From: Planctomycetia bacterium
GTDB lineage: Bacteria > Planctomycetota > Planctomycetia > Pirellulales > JACPPG01
Length of the DNA stretch: 64,000 nucleotides
Direction of reading: 5' to 3'
Assembly (NCBI GenBank): GCA_016191115.1
Contig: JACPPG010000052.1
Coordinates: 62,001-126,000, forward strand
The notes below the pieces were generated by a model. That model was not told the origin of the DNA, did no database searches, and saw nothing but the letters and a program-made list of their open reading frames with translations. Each line of letters opens with the position of its first letter. The first letter of the stretch is position 1. Positions 41,315 to 49,141 of the stretch are shown in pieces. Both the position numbers and the translations under genes were made by a program.

Positions 41315-42259
41315 ATGAGAACCGTCGCCTTCCTCATCGCTATCGCCGTCCTTCAAGCGTCCCAAGTCGCGGCCCAAGAGGCCGAGCGCCAGAACCGGGC
41401 CTATCCGCCCGACATGCCGGGCGCGAAGGCGGAAACGTACAAGACCGTGGGCGACACGAGACTCAAGCTGTACGTTTTCGAGCCCGACGGTTGGAAAGCG
41501 AGCGACAAGCGGCCGGCCATCGTGTGCTTCTTTGGCGGCGGTTGGACCAGTGGCTCGCCGCGGCAGTTTCTGCCGCAGTGCAAGTACCTGGCGACGCGCG
41601 GCATGGTCGCCATTGCCGCCGACTACCGCGTTGCCAGCCGCAACCAGGTCAAGGCCGTCGATTGCGTCAAGGACGCCAAGAGCGCCATCCGCTTCGTGCG
41701 CACCAGCGCAGCCCGGTTGGGCGTCGATCCCAACCGGATCGTGGCGGCGGGGGGTTCGGCCGGCGGGCACCTGGCCGCGGCCTGTGGCACGCTCGCCGGT
41801 TTCGACGAGCCGAACGAAGATGCGAGTATCAGCTCCCGGCCCAACGCCATGCTTCTGTTCAATCCGGCGGTCGTGCTGGCGGCGATCGAGGGAGTCGATC
41901 TCGACCTTCGGCGAATGGCGACGCTGGCCGACCGCCTGGGCACGAACCCGCGCGACCTGTCGCCGTACCATCACATCTCCGCTGGCGTCCCGCCCACGGC
42001 CATCTTCCACGGCAAAGCCGACCAAGTTGTTCCGTACGCCACGGTCGTCGCCTTCGCCAAGGCCATGAAGGACGCCGGCAACACGTGCGAGCTGTTCTCG
42101 TACGACGGCGAAGGGCACGGGTTCTTCAACTACGGCCGCGGCCGCAACGAGATGTTCGTCGCCACGCTCAAAGAGGCCGACAAGTTCCTGGCCCAGCTCG
42201 GCTATCTCGAAGGCGAGGCCACGCTGGAGGACCCCGCGCCCGACGTCGGCGACTTGTAA
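41315..42259 (+). CDS. Exported alpha/beta hydrolase (esterase-like)
   Basis: A 314-residue protein with a signal peptide ('VAFLIAIAVLQASQVAAQ'). The oxyanion-hole motif is 'FFGGGWTSGSP', the nucleophile elbow 'AAGGSAGGHLAAA', the Asp is in 'FHGKADQVVPY' and the His in 'GEGHGFFNYG', giving a complete Ser-Asp-His triad. It resembles the BD-FAE/esterase-lipase families often found next to sulfatases or glycosidases. The substrate is unknown. Confidence 0.88.
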   Translation: MRTVAFLIAIAVLQASQVAAQEAERQNRAYPPDMPGAKAETYKTVGDTRLKLYVFEPDGWKASDKRPAIVCFFGGGWTSGSPRQFLPQCKYLATRGMVAIAADYRVASRNQVKAVDCVKDAKSAIRFVRTSAARLGVDPNRIVAAGGSAGGHLAAACGTLAGFDEPNEDASISSRPNAMLLFNPAVVLAAIEGVDLDLRRMATLADRLGTNPRDLSPYHHISAGVPPTAIFHGKADQVVPYATVVAFAKAMKDAGNTCELFSYDGEGHGFFNYGRGRNEMFVATLKEADKFLAQLGYLEGEATLEDPAPDVGDL

Positions 42260-42301
42260 AAGCCCCGCGACCGATCGCGATGGTTTATCCGAAGATAGAG
42301 T

Positions 42302-42381
42302 AGCCGCGGATGAACGTTGATGAACGCGGATGAAGAAGACTTCGAAAAAATCCGCGATCATCCGCGTGAATCCGCGGCTTC
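42302..42381. repeat. Palindromic repeat, CCGCGGAT...ATCCGCGG type
   Basis: Starts CCGCGGATGAACG and ends CATCCGCGTGAATCCGCGG, an interrupted palindrome. It lies between the esterase and the end of the phage portal gene, marking the left edge of the phage-derived block. Confidence 0.6.
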
Positions 42382-42431
42382 CCGTTCTTCTCCGCGTCTC
42401 CGTGGTGAGTCTTCTTCGCGCTACGCAAGAG

Positions 42432-43898
42432 CTACTCGGCGGCCGCCGGACGGCCTGTAAGCTCGCGATGCTGCTCGATATTCGCCTGCTCCTGCGCATA
42501 GTCCAGGCCGCGGCGTTGGCTCCACGTTTGTGGCGAGAGGATGCCGGCATCGGACTCGATGCGCGACACTTGCGCCTCGCGCAAGGTGTCGCGGACCGCT
42601 AGCGATGGCGCCGCCGCTTGAATCTCCACGACCGCGAGCGCGTCCTCCGGCAGCCGGCCCGCTCGCGCGGCCGCGCGGACCACGCGGTTCATCACGTCCC
42701 GGTCCGCTTCAATTTGCTCGGCCTGCAAACGGTCGAACATTTTTACAGCCGGGCCCTCGGCCACCATCGTCGACGAGTAGTTGGCGTTCGACGCGTCGCT
42801 CGTGAGCATGAACTCGGGCATGACCAGCCGCGCGGCGATCGCCCGCAGCTCGGCCTGCAAGACGGTGACGAAGCTGCCGGCGTCGAGCCCCTGGGCGGGA
42901 AAGTCGTATTCGATGCCGGCATGGCTGTCGAGGATCGTGCCCGGCCCAAAGCGCTGCCAGCTAGTGGTCTTGCCCGTGGGCGATTGCGTGGTGGCGTCGG
43001 ACTGCCGGGCGACGAATTGCTCGACGGCGCTGCGCGTGGCCCCCTGGTGGCGGCGGATCAGGGCGATGGCCGATTGGATCTCGGCCACGACGCTCATGTT
43101 GCGCAGCAGCTTTTCCGCACGGCGCAGATTCTTGCGGACCGGGAAGAACAACGGCAGCCCGCGCTTGACGTTGCCGTCGACGTTGGCTTTGCGGTGCTGG
43201 ATGTCGTCGGCGTTGACCAGAGTGCCGTCAATGTAGTAGGCGAGCGCCGTCTCGACGTCGTCGGCGTCGGTAATGATGCCGAAGCTGGCGGCCGGGTCCG
43301 CCGCGGCCGTGGGCGGGGTAGTCACCTGGCCCGGCTCGACGAAGCGCACACGTAATTGCCTGTCGGGCGCGGCGAAGAACCGCAGGAAGACTTCGCCGTC
43401 GCGATCGCGGCGGCGGACGATCTCCTGCTGGCGGCGATGCCAACAGTTGGCCGCCACGAACTCGTCGATCGCGGTCTGCACGTCGGCCACGAGCTCAGCC
43501 GGCGCCTCGGCCCCTTTCTTCAGCACAGCCCGGTACGTGTGCCCGGAGCCGACGATATAGCTGACGCGGTTTTCGTGCCCGTTGATGGCGAACTCGTTGG
43601 TGACGGCCAGGGCGCGGCACTCGGCGCGGATTTGCCGGTGCTCGGTCTCGGTCGAGAAGGCTACCGCGGCTGCCCCGCCGCGCGGCGCGTCGCCCCCCAC
43701 AAGCTGCCAGCGGGTCCCATCGTCGTCCCACAGCGCGTCGCGCGGGTCGACGATGCTGTCCCACAGGCCCTGCCATGCCTCCCGCAATTGCCGCTCGATC
43801 CGTGTCGCCGCCGCAACGTTCGCGCCGCCCGCGGCCTCGTCCGCGTGGTTGTCGCGATCGTGCCCATTCGTTTCTTGAACCGTCTCGTGAGTGGCCAT
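42432..43898 (-). CDS. Phage portal protein, lambda-like
   Basis: A 488-residue protein fitting the lambda-type portal family, which forms the dodecameric DNA channel of the procapsid. Typical regions are 'RDGEVFLRFFAAPDRQLRVR' followed by 'FVEPGQV', and 'GTILDSHAGIEYDFPAQGLD' followed by a 'MPEFMLTSDASNANYSS' segment. GGAG lies ahead of ATG 43898. It is the last gene of the minus-strand phage-like block; no capsid or head-maturation gene follows, the next gene being a host-type esterase. Confidence 0.88.
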   Translation of the reverse strand: MATHETVQETNGHDRDNHADEAAGGANVAAATRIERQLREAWQGLWDSIVDPRDALWDDDGTRWQLVGGDAPRGGAAAVAFSTETEHRQIRAECRALAVTNEFAINGHENRVSYIVGSGHTYRAVLKKGAEAPAELVADVQTAIDEFVAANCWHRRQQEIVRRRDRDGEVFLRFFAAPDRQLRVRFVEPGQVTTPPTAAADPAASFGIITDADDVETALAYYIDGTLVNADDIQHRKANVDGNVKRGLPLFFPVRKNLRRAEKLLRNMSVVAEIQSAIALIRRHQGATRSAVEQFVARQSDATTQSPTGKTTSWQRFGPGTILDSHAGIEYDFPAQGLDAGSFVTVLQAELRAIAARLVMPEFMLTSDASNANYSSTMVAEGPAVKMFDRLQAEQIEADRDVMNRVVRAAARAGRLPEDALAVVEIQAAAPSLAVRDTLREAQVSRIESDAGILSPQTWSQRRGLDYAQEQANIEQHRELTGRPAAAE

Positions 43899-43956
43899 TT
43901 CGATTTCTCCTATTCGTTGGAAGGATCTCACGCTGCGCAACACGTGTGCTCACGTA

Positions 43957-44025
43957 GGGAGGGCGAGGCTCCCGCCGAGCCGTTTTTTCGTTCCGGCGGC
44001 GGCTCGGCGGGAGGCTCGCCCTCCC
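43957..44025. repeat. Palindromic repeat, GGGAGGGCGAGGCTCC family
   Basis: A 69-bp near-perfect palindrome, GGGAGGGCGAGGCTCCCGCC to GGCGGGAGGCTCGCCCTCCC, with a short T-rich loop. It sits between the terminase and portal genes. Being of the same family as 18039 and 58742, it shows that host repeats have invaded the phage-like block. Confidence 0.8.
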
Positions 44026-44062
44026 GGATTCGTGCGCATCGAAGTTGGAACATGTTCTCACC

Positions 44063-45688
44063 TCATATATCGCCTGAGATCGGCAAGCGGTCGCCGAGCC
44101 CGTCCGCGCGGTCCGCACCTTCGAGCAGCTCGGCCGCCATGCGGATGGCCATCTCAAGCGCGTCGGGCCCGTCGTCGTGATCGCCGACAGGGAACTGCTG
44201 CATCTGCTCGACCAGCAGCCGCGTGGACGGCGAATGGCCCTTGAAGCGCAACCGCTGCTGCGAGAGAAACGGTCCCAGCCGCCGGATGCGAACCAGCTTG
44301 TTGGTGCGGTTGTCGAGCGACCACGGCTGCACGCCCAGGATGCCCTGCCGCGCGAACTCGGCGACGAACTCCCGCCCCAACAGCTCCTGGAATTGATTGG
44401 CCTCGATCACGAGCGCATCGGGCCGGAAGCGGCGGCACAGCTCGACGCCGTCGGCCACGATCTGCGGCGTGGGGCGGCGGGCCAGGTCGGCTTCGACGTA
44501 CAGCATGCCGGCCGGCGTCACGCCCACCAGCACGAACGCGGAGTAGTCGCCGCGCCGCGCGTCGTGCCCCTTGCTGGGGTCGAGCGCCAGGACCTTCAGC
44601 GTCACGCCCTCCGGCCAGTCGTCGAACCACAGGTGCGGTCCGAAATAGGCTTCCGGCCATTCGCACGACTCGGGATTGATCGGCGAGCCCTGCTTCTCGC
44701 GCTCGAAAGCCGCCCGGCCGCTCTCCACCCGCATCCGCATCAGCGCGTACAAGTCCTCCTGCTCAGGCCACAGAAGCACCGCGCCCGCGTTCATTTGCTC
44801 GCGGTGAGTCTGGTAAAAGGCGCGGGCTTGTTCTTGACTGTCCGGCCGCTCGACGTCGGTGTACAGCGCTTCCCACTCCTGCCAGGCGAGCACGTCGTCG
44901 GGCCACCGCTCGATGGCGCGAAAGATGCGCGAGGTCCAGCCGGGCGTGCGGTGCAATTCGAGCGCGATGGCGTCGCGGTGCAGGGCCGTGGCCAGATGGA
45001 TGACGTTGGTCGTCTTGGTGCCGGCCTTCAGAAGCGTGCCGTGGAACCAGCGTCGCGACCGCTCGCGCTCGCGGACTGACTCGATGTGCTGGTCGTTCTG
45101 CAGGTCGTCGCAGATGATGAGCGTGGGCCGGTTCTCGCGGCGGCGGCGGCCGCGGATCCGCTGCCCGGTGCCGAAGGCGTCGATCGTCACGCCGTTTCGC
45201 AGGCGGATCGAGCCGGCCCGCCACACGGGCCCCTTGCCCGCCGCCGCCGGATAGTCGGCCGCCAGCCGCGCGTTCTCGACCAGCTCCGCCTTGATATTTT
45301 CCAGATGCGCGCGGGCTTGCTCCTTCGTGTCCGAGACGATCCAGATATACGGCTCGCGCTTCTCCACAGCCAGCTTTAGCGGGCAGGCAAGCGAAGCGAT
45401 CGTACTCTTGGCGGCGCCGCGCGGGCCAATGGCGTTGAGCTTCCCACCGCGCTCGCGCTCGAGGCGCGCCAGCTCGGTGGCAAGCCAGTGGTGCATCGCC
45501 GAGGGAGCGAGCTTGAAGTGCGCCGGGAGATACCGCCTGGCCCAGGCGAGAAGGTCGAGCGGGGCAACATCCACTTCCTCTAGCGCGCGACACAAGTCCC
45601 GGATCATCCGTTTCAAAACCGACGGTTGTCGCTCGATGATGTTCGACTTCGGACCCTTGGCCCCACGTGCGCGGCTGCGACGCATCAT
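44063..45688 (-). CDS. Phage terminase large subunit
   Basis: A 541-residue DNA-packaging motor. The ATPase has Walker A 'GPRGAAKST' (88-96) and Walker B 'LIICDD' (190-195). The nuclease domain shows acidic motifs 'LALDPSKGHDARRGDYSA', 'ALVIEANQF' and 'DGPDALEMAIRMA'. Its ATG overlaps the stop of the small-subunit gene by 4 bases (ATGA), supporting the start at 45688. All key motifs are intact, so the gene does not look decayed. Confidence 0.92.
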   Translation of the reverse strand: MMRRSRARGAKGPKSNIIERQPSVLKRMIRDLCRALEEVDVAPLDLLAWARRYLPAHFKLAPSAMHHWLATELARLERERGGKLNAIGPRGAAKSTIASLACPLKLAVEKREPYIWIVSDTKEQARAHLENIKAELVENARLAADYPAAAGKGPVWRAGSIRLRNGVTIDAFGTGQRIRGRRRRENRPTLIICDDLQNDQHIESVRERERSRRWFHGTLLKAGTKTTNVIHLATALHRDAIALELHRTPGWTSRIFRAIERWPDDVLAWQEWEALYTDVERPDSQEQARAFYQTHREQMNAGAVLLWPEQEDLYALMRMRVESGRAAFEREKQGSPINPESCEWPEAYFGPHLWFDDWPEGVTLKVLALDPSKGHDARRGDYSAFVLVGVTPAGMLYVEADLARRPTPQIVADGVELCRRFRPDALVIEANQFQELLGREFVAEFARQGILGVQPWSLDNRTNKLVRIRRLGPFLSQQRLRFKGHSPSTRLLVEQMQQFPVGDHDDGPDALEMAIRMAAELLEGADRADGLGDRLPISGDI

Positions 45689-46140
45689 GTCGCCTCCTTA
45701 GCGCCCGGTTCCTTGCCGAGCGTAGCGAAGTACGCGCGGAGTTTGCGAAGGATTCGCTGGCGACGCGGCGAGGCCCTCAGTTCCGCCTTGATGAGGTCAA
45801 TGACTCCCGCGATTGTCTCCTTCAGTTGGTCCACGGATATTGTCGAGGGGGCGCGCTTGCCGAAGCGCTCGGGATAGACGCGCTCTAGAACCCAAGCCGA
45901 TGCTTGCCAAGATTTCTTGGCGGCTTGTTGAATGTTGGAAAGATGGATGATTTCCAAATCGGATTCTGCCCGCTTGAGCATCTGGGCGAACTGTTCATTT
46001 CGCGATGCCGTTCCGCGAATCGTGCTCGGATCGCAGCCGACGTACTTGGCCGCCGTGCGGCGGCTGCCGCCGACGGCCACGATCGCGCAGATTTCCCGCT
46101 GCTTGAACTCGTCGAGGATTCCCGCCCTTCTCTTGGCCAT
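45685..46140 (-). CDS. Putative terminase small subunit
   Basis: A 151-residue protein whose N-terminal region has a helix-turn-helix pattern ('QREICAIVAVGGSRRTAAKY'). A central helical segment 'YPERFGKRAPS' is reminiscent of terminase small subunits and phage DNA-recognition proteins, and a basic C-terminal helix follows. It overlaps the large subunit gene by ATGA. The assignment rests mainly on position and the HTH. Confidence 0.7.
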   Translation of the reverse strand: MAKRRAGILDEFKQREICAIVAVGGSRRTAAKYVGCDPSTIRGTASRNEQFAQMLKRAESDLEIIHLSNIQQAAKKSWQASAWVLERVYPERFGKRAPSTISVDQLKETIAGVIDLIKAELRASPRRQRILRKLRAYFATLGKEPGAKEAT

Positions 46141-46152
46141 GCTCCGCCGTCC

Positions 46153-47322
46153 TCATGCTGCTTCGCTGCCCAGATACTCGAACGACACCACGGCCCGGCC
46201 CCCCGAGCCGCGGTAGTTGCCGATAAATCCGCGCGCGTTTCGCGATCCGGTCTTCAGCACGCGCACGGTCCGCCACCGCGGCGACGCGGCGCAGTGCGCC
46301 ACGACTGCCGGGTGGCTGGCCGTGATGTTGATCCGCTGGCCGGCGTCGCGGTGCGTTTGCGCCACGGCCTCGGCCACGCGCATGCCGATGCCGATGCCCT
46401 GGTAGTCCGGCAGAGTCACCATGCGGCTGATCCGCCAATGCCCGCGCCGACCGATCAAGGGAAAGGTCGCGCAAAACGCCACGGCCGACCCTCGCCACAG
46501 CGCCAAATAGCAGCGGGCCGTGGGCGAGAGCGAGCCGTTCAAATAGTGATGACGCGCAAACAATGGCCACGCACGACGGTGGCAACGAAAGAGATCGAGT
46601 CGCACTTCCGGCCGCCGAAGACTCCTCCGCTGGCACGTGCCGGTGGCCATGTCCACGATCCAATCGGGGGCGAGCCACTCGGCGATGTCGTAATGACAAC
46701 TGATCGCCACGAAGCGGCATCGCAGCCGGCCGCCGCGGATCGCCTTGGCCACGGCCGCCGAACCGACCTGCGCCACGTTGCGATCCACGACGCTCGTGAA
46801 TTCATCGAAGGCGACGAGGGGGAATAGGCCGAAGACCAGAGGCGAGAGGCCAGAGGCGCGATCGTCCCGTGGCCTCTCGCCTGTGGTTTGTGGCCTATCC
46901 GGTGGCCTACTCACGCCGACCGATAGGGCCCGGGCCAGGTCGCAGCGGAACCGCTCGCCTCCACTAAGCACGGCGTACGGCTTGATCCACGAAGGAGGAG
47001 AGCTGAAGCCCACGGCCGTCAAAAGTCCGGTAATCTCCTTGATCGGCAGCTCGCCGAAGCAGTCGACCACGGCGCGGTCGGTGGGCCACGCGCCGCCGTC
47101 GTACATCGCTTCGCCGAACGCGCGGCGGGCAATCGTCGTCTTGCCGCTGCCGGAAGGGCCGACAATAAGGCCGATCTGCCACGGCTCGCCCACCTCGGGC
47201 ACTTCAGCGCGAAATGTGACCGTGGACTTCGCAGCAAGGAGCACGTCGAACATGCCGGCGACTTGCCGCACGCGAAACGAGTCGTGCACCGGACACTGCG
47301 ACGTGACTTCGACGATCGGCAA
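46153..47322 (-). CDS. ABC-type ATPase fused to GNAT acetyltransferase
   Basis: A 389-residue protein. The ATPase half has Walker A 'GPSGSGKTT' (55-63), signature 'LSGGERFR' (119-126), Walker B 'LVAFDEFTSVVD' and H-loop 'AISCHYD'. There are no membrane segments, so it is not a transporter. The C-terminal half (about 240-389) is a GNAT domain with acetyl-CoA loop 'LPDYQGIGIGMRVAEAV'. Such ABC-GNAT fusions occur in phage genomes, where the role is unclear. About 30 residues between the signature and Walker B ('SRPPDRPQTTGERPRDDRAS' onward) are encoded by a palindromic repeat. The TTG start has GGAG 7 bp upstream. Confidence 0.82.
   Translation of the reverse strand: MPIVEVTSQCPVHDSFRVRQVAGMFDVLLAAKSTVTFRAEVPEVGEPWQIGLIVGPSGSGKTTIARRAFGEAMYDGGAWPTDRAVVDCFGELPIKEITGLLTAVGFSSPPSWIKPYAVLSGGERFRCDLARALSVGVSRPPDRPQTTGERPRDDRASGLSPLVFGLFPLVAFDEFTSVVDRNVAQVGSAAVAKAIRGGRLRCRFVAISCHYDIAEWLAPDWIVDMATGTCQRRSLRRPEVRLDLFRCHRRAWPLFARHHYLNGSLSPTARCYLALWRGSAVAFCATFPLIGRRGHWRISRMVTLPDYQGIGIGMRVAEAVAQTHRDAGQRINITASHPAVVAHCAASPRWRTVRVLKTGSRNARGFIGNYRGSGGRAVVSFEYLGSEAA
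46824..46897. repeat. Palindromic repeat inserted in the ABC-GNAT gene
   Basis: ATAGGCCgaagACCAgAGGC with GAGAGGCC is mirrored by GGCCTCTCGCCTgTGGT with GGCCTAT. This 74-bp inverted repeat lies inside the coding region without breaking the frame. It adds residues at a surface position between two ATPase motifs. Confidence 0.8.
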
Positions 47323-47342
47323 GCGAAAACTCCGGAAAAGAG

Positions 47343-47437
47343 AGCAACTAGCAATCGGCGATTAGCAACTAACAAGAGGAATTCGCTCGCGGGCGACAGC
47401 TCCGGCCAATTGCCAATTGCTAATCGCTAGTTGCTCC
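47343..47437. repeat. Inverted repeat, GAGCAACTAGC...GCTAGTTGCTC
   Basis: The left part GAGCAACTAGCAATCGGCG and right part TAATCGCTAGTTGCTCC form a long imperfect palindrome filling the gap between the ParB-like and ABC-GNAT genes. A related half-motif (AATTGCTAGTTGCTTCC) precedes the permease at 37666. Confidence 0.65.
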
Positions 47438-47438
47438 T

Positions 47439-47993
47439 TCACAACACCAACAACCGGCACGAAAAGCCTTCGCCGCGCAGCCGCTCGAAGAGCGATTCTT
47501 GCTCCGCCTCGTCGCGGCACTCGACGACGATCTGGAACGAGGGCGCAATCTCCGCTTCGGGCCCGGCAGCCGCGCGCGGTTGCCGCTCGCGACTCTGCTC
47601 GGCGAGCTGATCGAGCAAGTTCCGCACCGCCGCGCTTTGCGTTTGCACGTTGGCCACGAGCGCCGCCAGCCGCTCGCCGCTCGTCTGGGCCAACGCAGCC
47701 AAGGGATCGATCACCGTTAACAGCTTTTCGGCCTCTTCGGCGCTCACATCCAACACCAGCACCGGCACTTCCATGTCGGGCGTGGTCTCGGCGCGCAAGT
47801 GGCCGTCGATCAGCTCGAGCGTGCCGTCGGCCAGCTCGCGCGCGACCAGCGCCGTGGCATAGCCCACCTCGGCCAGCACGCCGCGCAAGGCGTCGCGCTG
47901 CGCGGACGGGTGGGTCCGCCAATTCTTTGGATGCGGGCGCAACTGCGAAGCCGGCACCCGGCGAAACTCGCGAATCCGATCCCGAATCTGCAT
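47439..47993 (-). CDS. ParB-like nuclease-domain protein
   Basis: A 184-residue protein. The N-terminal ParB/sulfiredoxin-like fold begins 'VPASQLRPHPKNWRTHP' and has 'ELIDGHLRAET' (60-70), where the family's phosphate-binding GHxR motif lies. The C-terminal part ends 'ESLFERLRGEGFSCRLLVL', a tail typical of phage ParB proteins associated with DNA modification or terminase modules. It is not a chromosome-partitioning ParB, which has a different length and no HTH counterpart here. Confidence 0.8.
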   Translation of the reverse strand: MQIRDRIREFRRVPASQLRPHPKNWRTHPSAQRDALRGVLAEVGYATALVARELADGTLELIDGHLRAETTPDMEVPVLVLDVSAEEAEKLLTVIDPLAALAQTSGERLAALVANVQTQSAAVRNLLDQLAEQSRERQPRAAAGPEAEIAPSFQIVVECRDEAEQESLFERLRGEGFSCRLLVL

Positions 47994-48111
47994 GAGGTAT
48001 CTCCAAGAGCAGTAGGCCGTAGGCCTACTGTTTCGTGCTCCTGGCTCAGCCGGCGCCGCCGCGAACGAGTCGGGCGGCGCCGGACCGAACCGGGAACACG
48101 CTGCCAGGACG

Positions 48112-48447
48112 TTACGGAACTAGCGCGCGGACCGCGGCGCGGACCGGCCGCACCACCCAGCGCAGCGGGCGCACGCATGCCGGCCGCACCACCACCGGCG
48201 CGGACAGCACCTGCACGCTCGCCACCTGCACCGGGCAGCTCACGGTCTGAATCGTCGCAGCCGCCGGAACTGTCACGGCCGGCACAGCCGCCGCGACCAC
48301 CGACGACACAACGGCCGGCGCAACGACCACCCGCGGTACGACCGCGGTCACAACGCTTGCCGCCGCCGTGTCGCAACCGTGCGCCGCGCCCGGCACCCCG
48401 GCACACATCACACAAGCACACAAGGCCAGAACTCTCCATCCACCCAT
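48112..48447 (-). CDS. Exported Val/Ala/Pro-rich protein
   Basis: A 111-residue protein with a signal peptide ('VLALCACVMCAGVPGAAHGC'). The mature part is almost entirely Val, Ala, Pro, Thr and Arg, with two or three Cys. It looks like a low-complexity envelope or extracellular protein. A good ribosome-binding site (AGAAGGGAGAA) supports translation. The function is unknown. It belongs to the exported group with the next two genes. Confidence 0.6.
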   Translation of the reverse strand: MGGWRVLALCACVMCAGVPGAAHGCDTAAASVVTAVVPRVVVAPAVVSSVVAAAVPAVTVPAAATIQTVSCPVQVASVQVLSAPVVVRPACVRPLRWVVRPVRAAVRALVP

Positions 48448-48517
48448 CGTTCTTCTCCCTTCTCTTAAAACGGGCCTTCCAACGTCTGACGCAAAAACTG
48501 GTTGGATCTCCGCAGGT

Positions 48518-49135
48518 TCAATACACGGCGTCGCGCGGCAGCTTCGCCCACTGCCGTAGCGCCTTCAGTTCGTCATCGGAGAGCTTGGGCAGCTCGCCGG
48601 GCGGCATCCGCTCGCGGCCGGCCTCGTTCGGCTCGGCCATTTCCACGATCACGTGCCGCGGCAACCTGGCGAACAAGCGGCCCTCCGCGTCGAAGAACTG
48701 CTTGCCCCCTTTTGCCAGTGGGCCGGAGTGACATTTCGCGCAGTGCCGCGCGAGGATATGGATCGCCGCATCGTCGCTGGTAACGACCGCCGCGCCAGCG
48801 GGCACCGTCGGGCGGCCCGCCGCCGCGTGCTCGTCAGGGGATGGCGTTGGCGATGTGCCACTTCCGGCCGCGCTCGTCTCGGCGAACGCCGGCACTGCGA
48901 CCGCCGGCGGAACGTACTCGCCGTAACGATAGAACACCGTGGGCTGCGTCACGGTCGCCACCGGCACCGCGACGGGCACGGCAAAGGGCGCGACAGTCAC
49001 GCGGTTGTCGGCGACGATGGCTTGCGCTCGCGGCTCGGCCCGCTGCGAGCGGCCGCGGACGAGCGGTCGCCGCATCCCGCCTGTGGCTGGCGACGCAAAA
49101 CACAACGCGATCGCTACAAGAATCAAGCGTTTCAT
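48518..49135 (-). CDS. Exported c-type cytochrome, PSCyt-like
   Basis: A 205-residue protein with a signal peptide ('LILVAIALCFASPATG'). A variable Val/Pro linker is followed by a small cytochrome domain with one haem motif CAKCH (132-136), a possible axial Met at 177 in 'RERMPPGELPKLS', and 'DDELKALRQWA', typical of planctomycete cytochrome C domains. It starts 6 bp after the preceding cytochrome-like gene, whose terminal codons supply its GGGAGG ribosome-binding site. A periplasmic electron carrier next to terminase genes is unexpected. Confidence 0.8.
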   Translation of the reverse strand: MKRLILVAIALCFASPATGGMRRPLVRGRSQRAEPRAQAIVADNRVTVAPFAVPVAVPVATVTQPTVFYRYGEYVPPAVAVPAFAETSAAGSGTSPTPSPDEHAAAGRPTVPAGAAVVTSDDAAIHILARHCAKCHSGPLAKGGKQFFDAEGRLFARLPRHVIVEMAEPNEAGRERMPPGELPKLSDDELKALRQWAKLPRDAVY

Positions 49136-49141
49136 GGTTCG

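Noticed and set aside
44177..45079. 300-codon plus-strand frame within the terminase gene
   Set aside because: No recognisable features and fully covered by the intact large terminase on the other strand.
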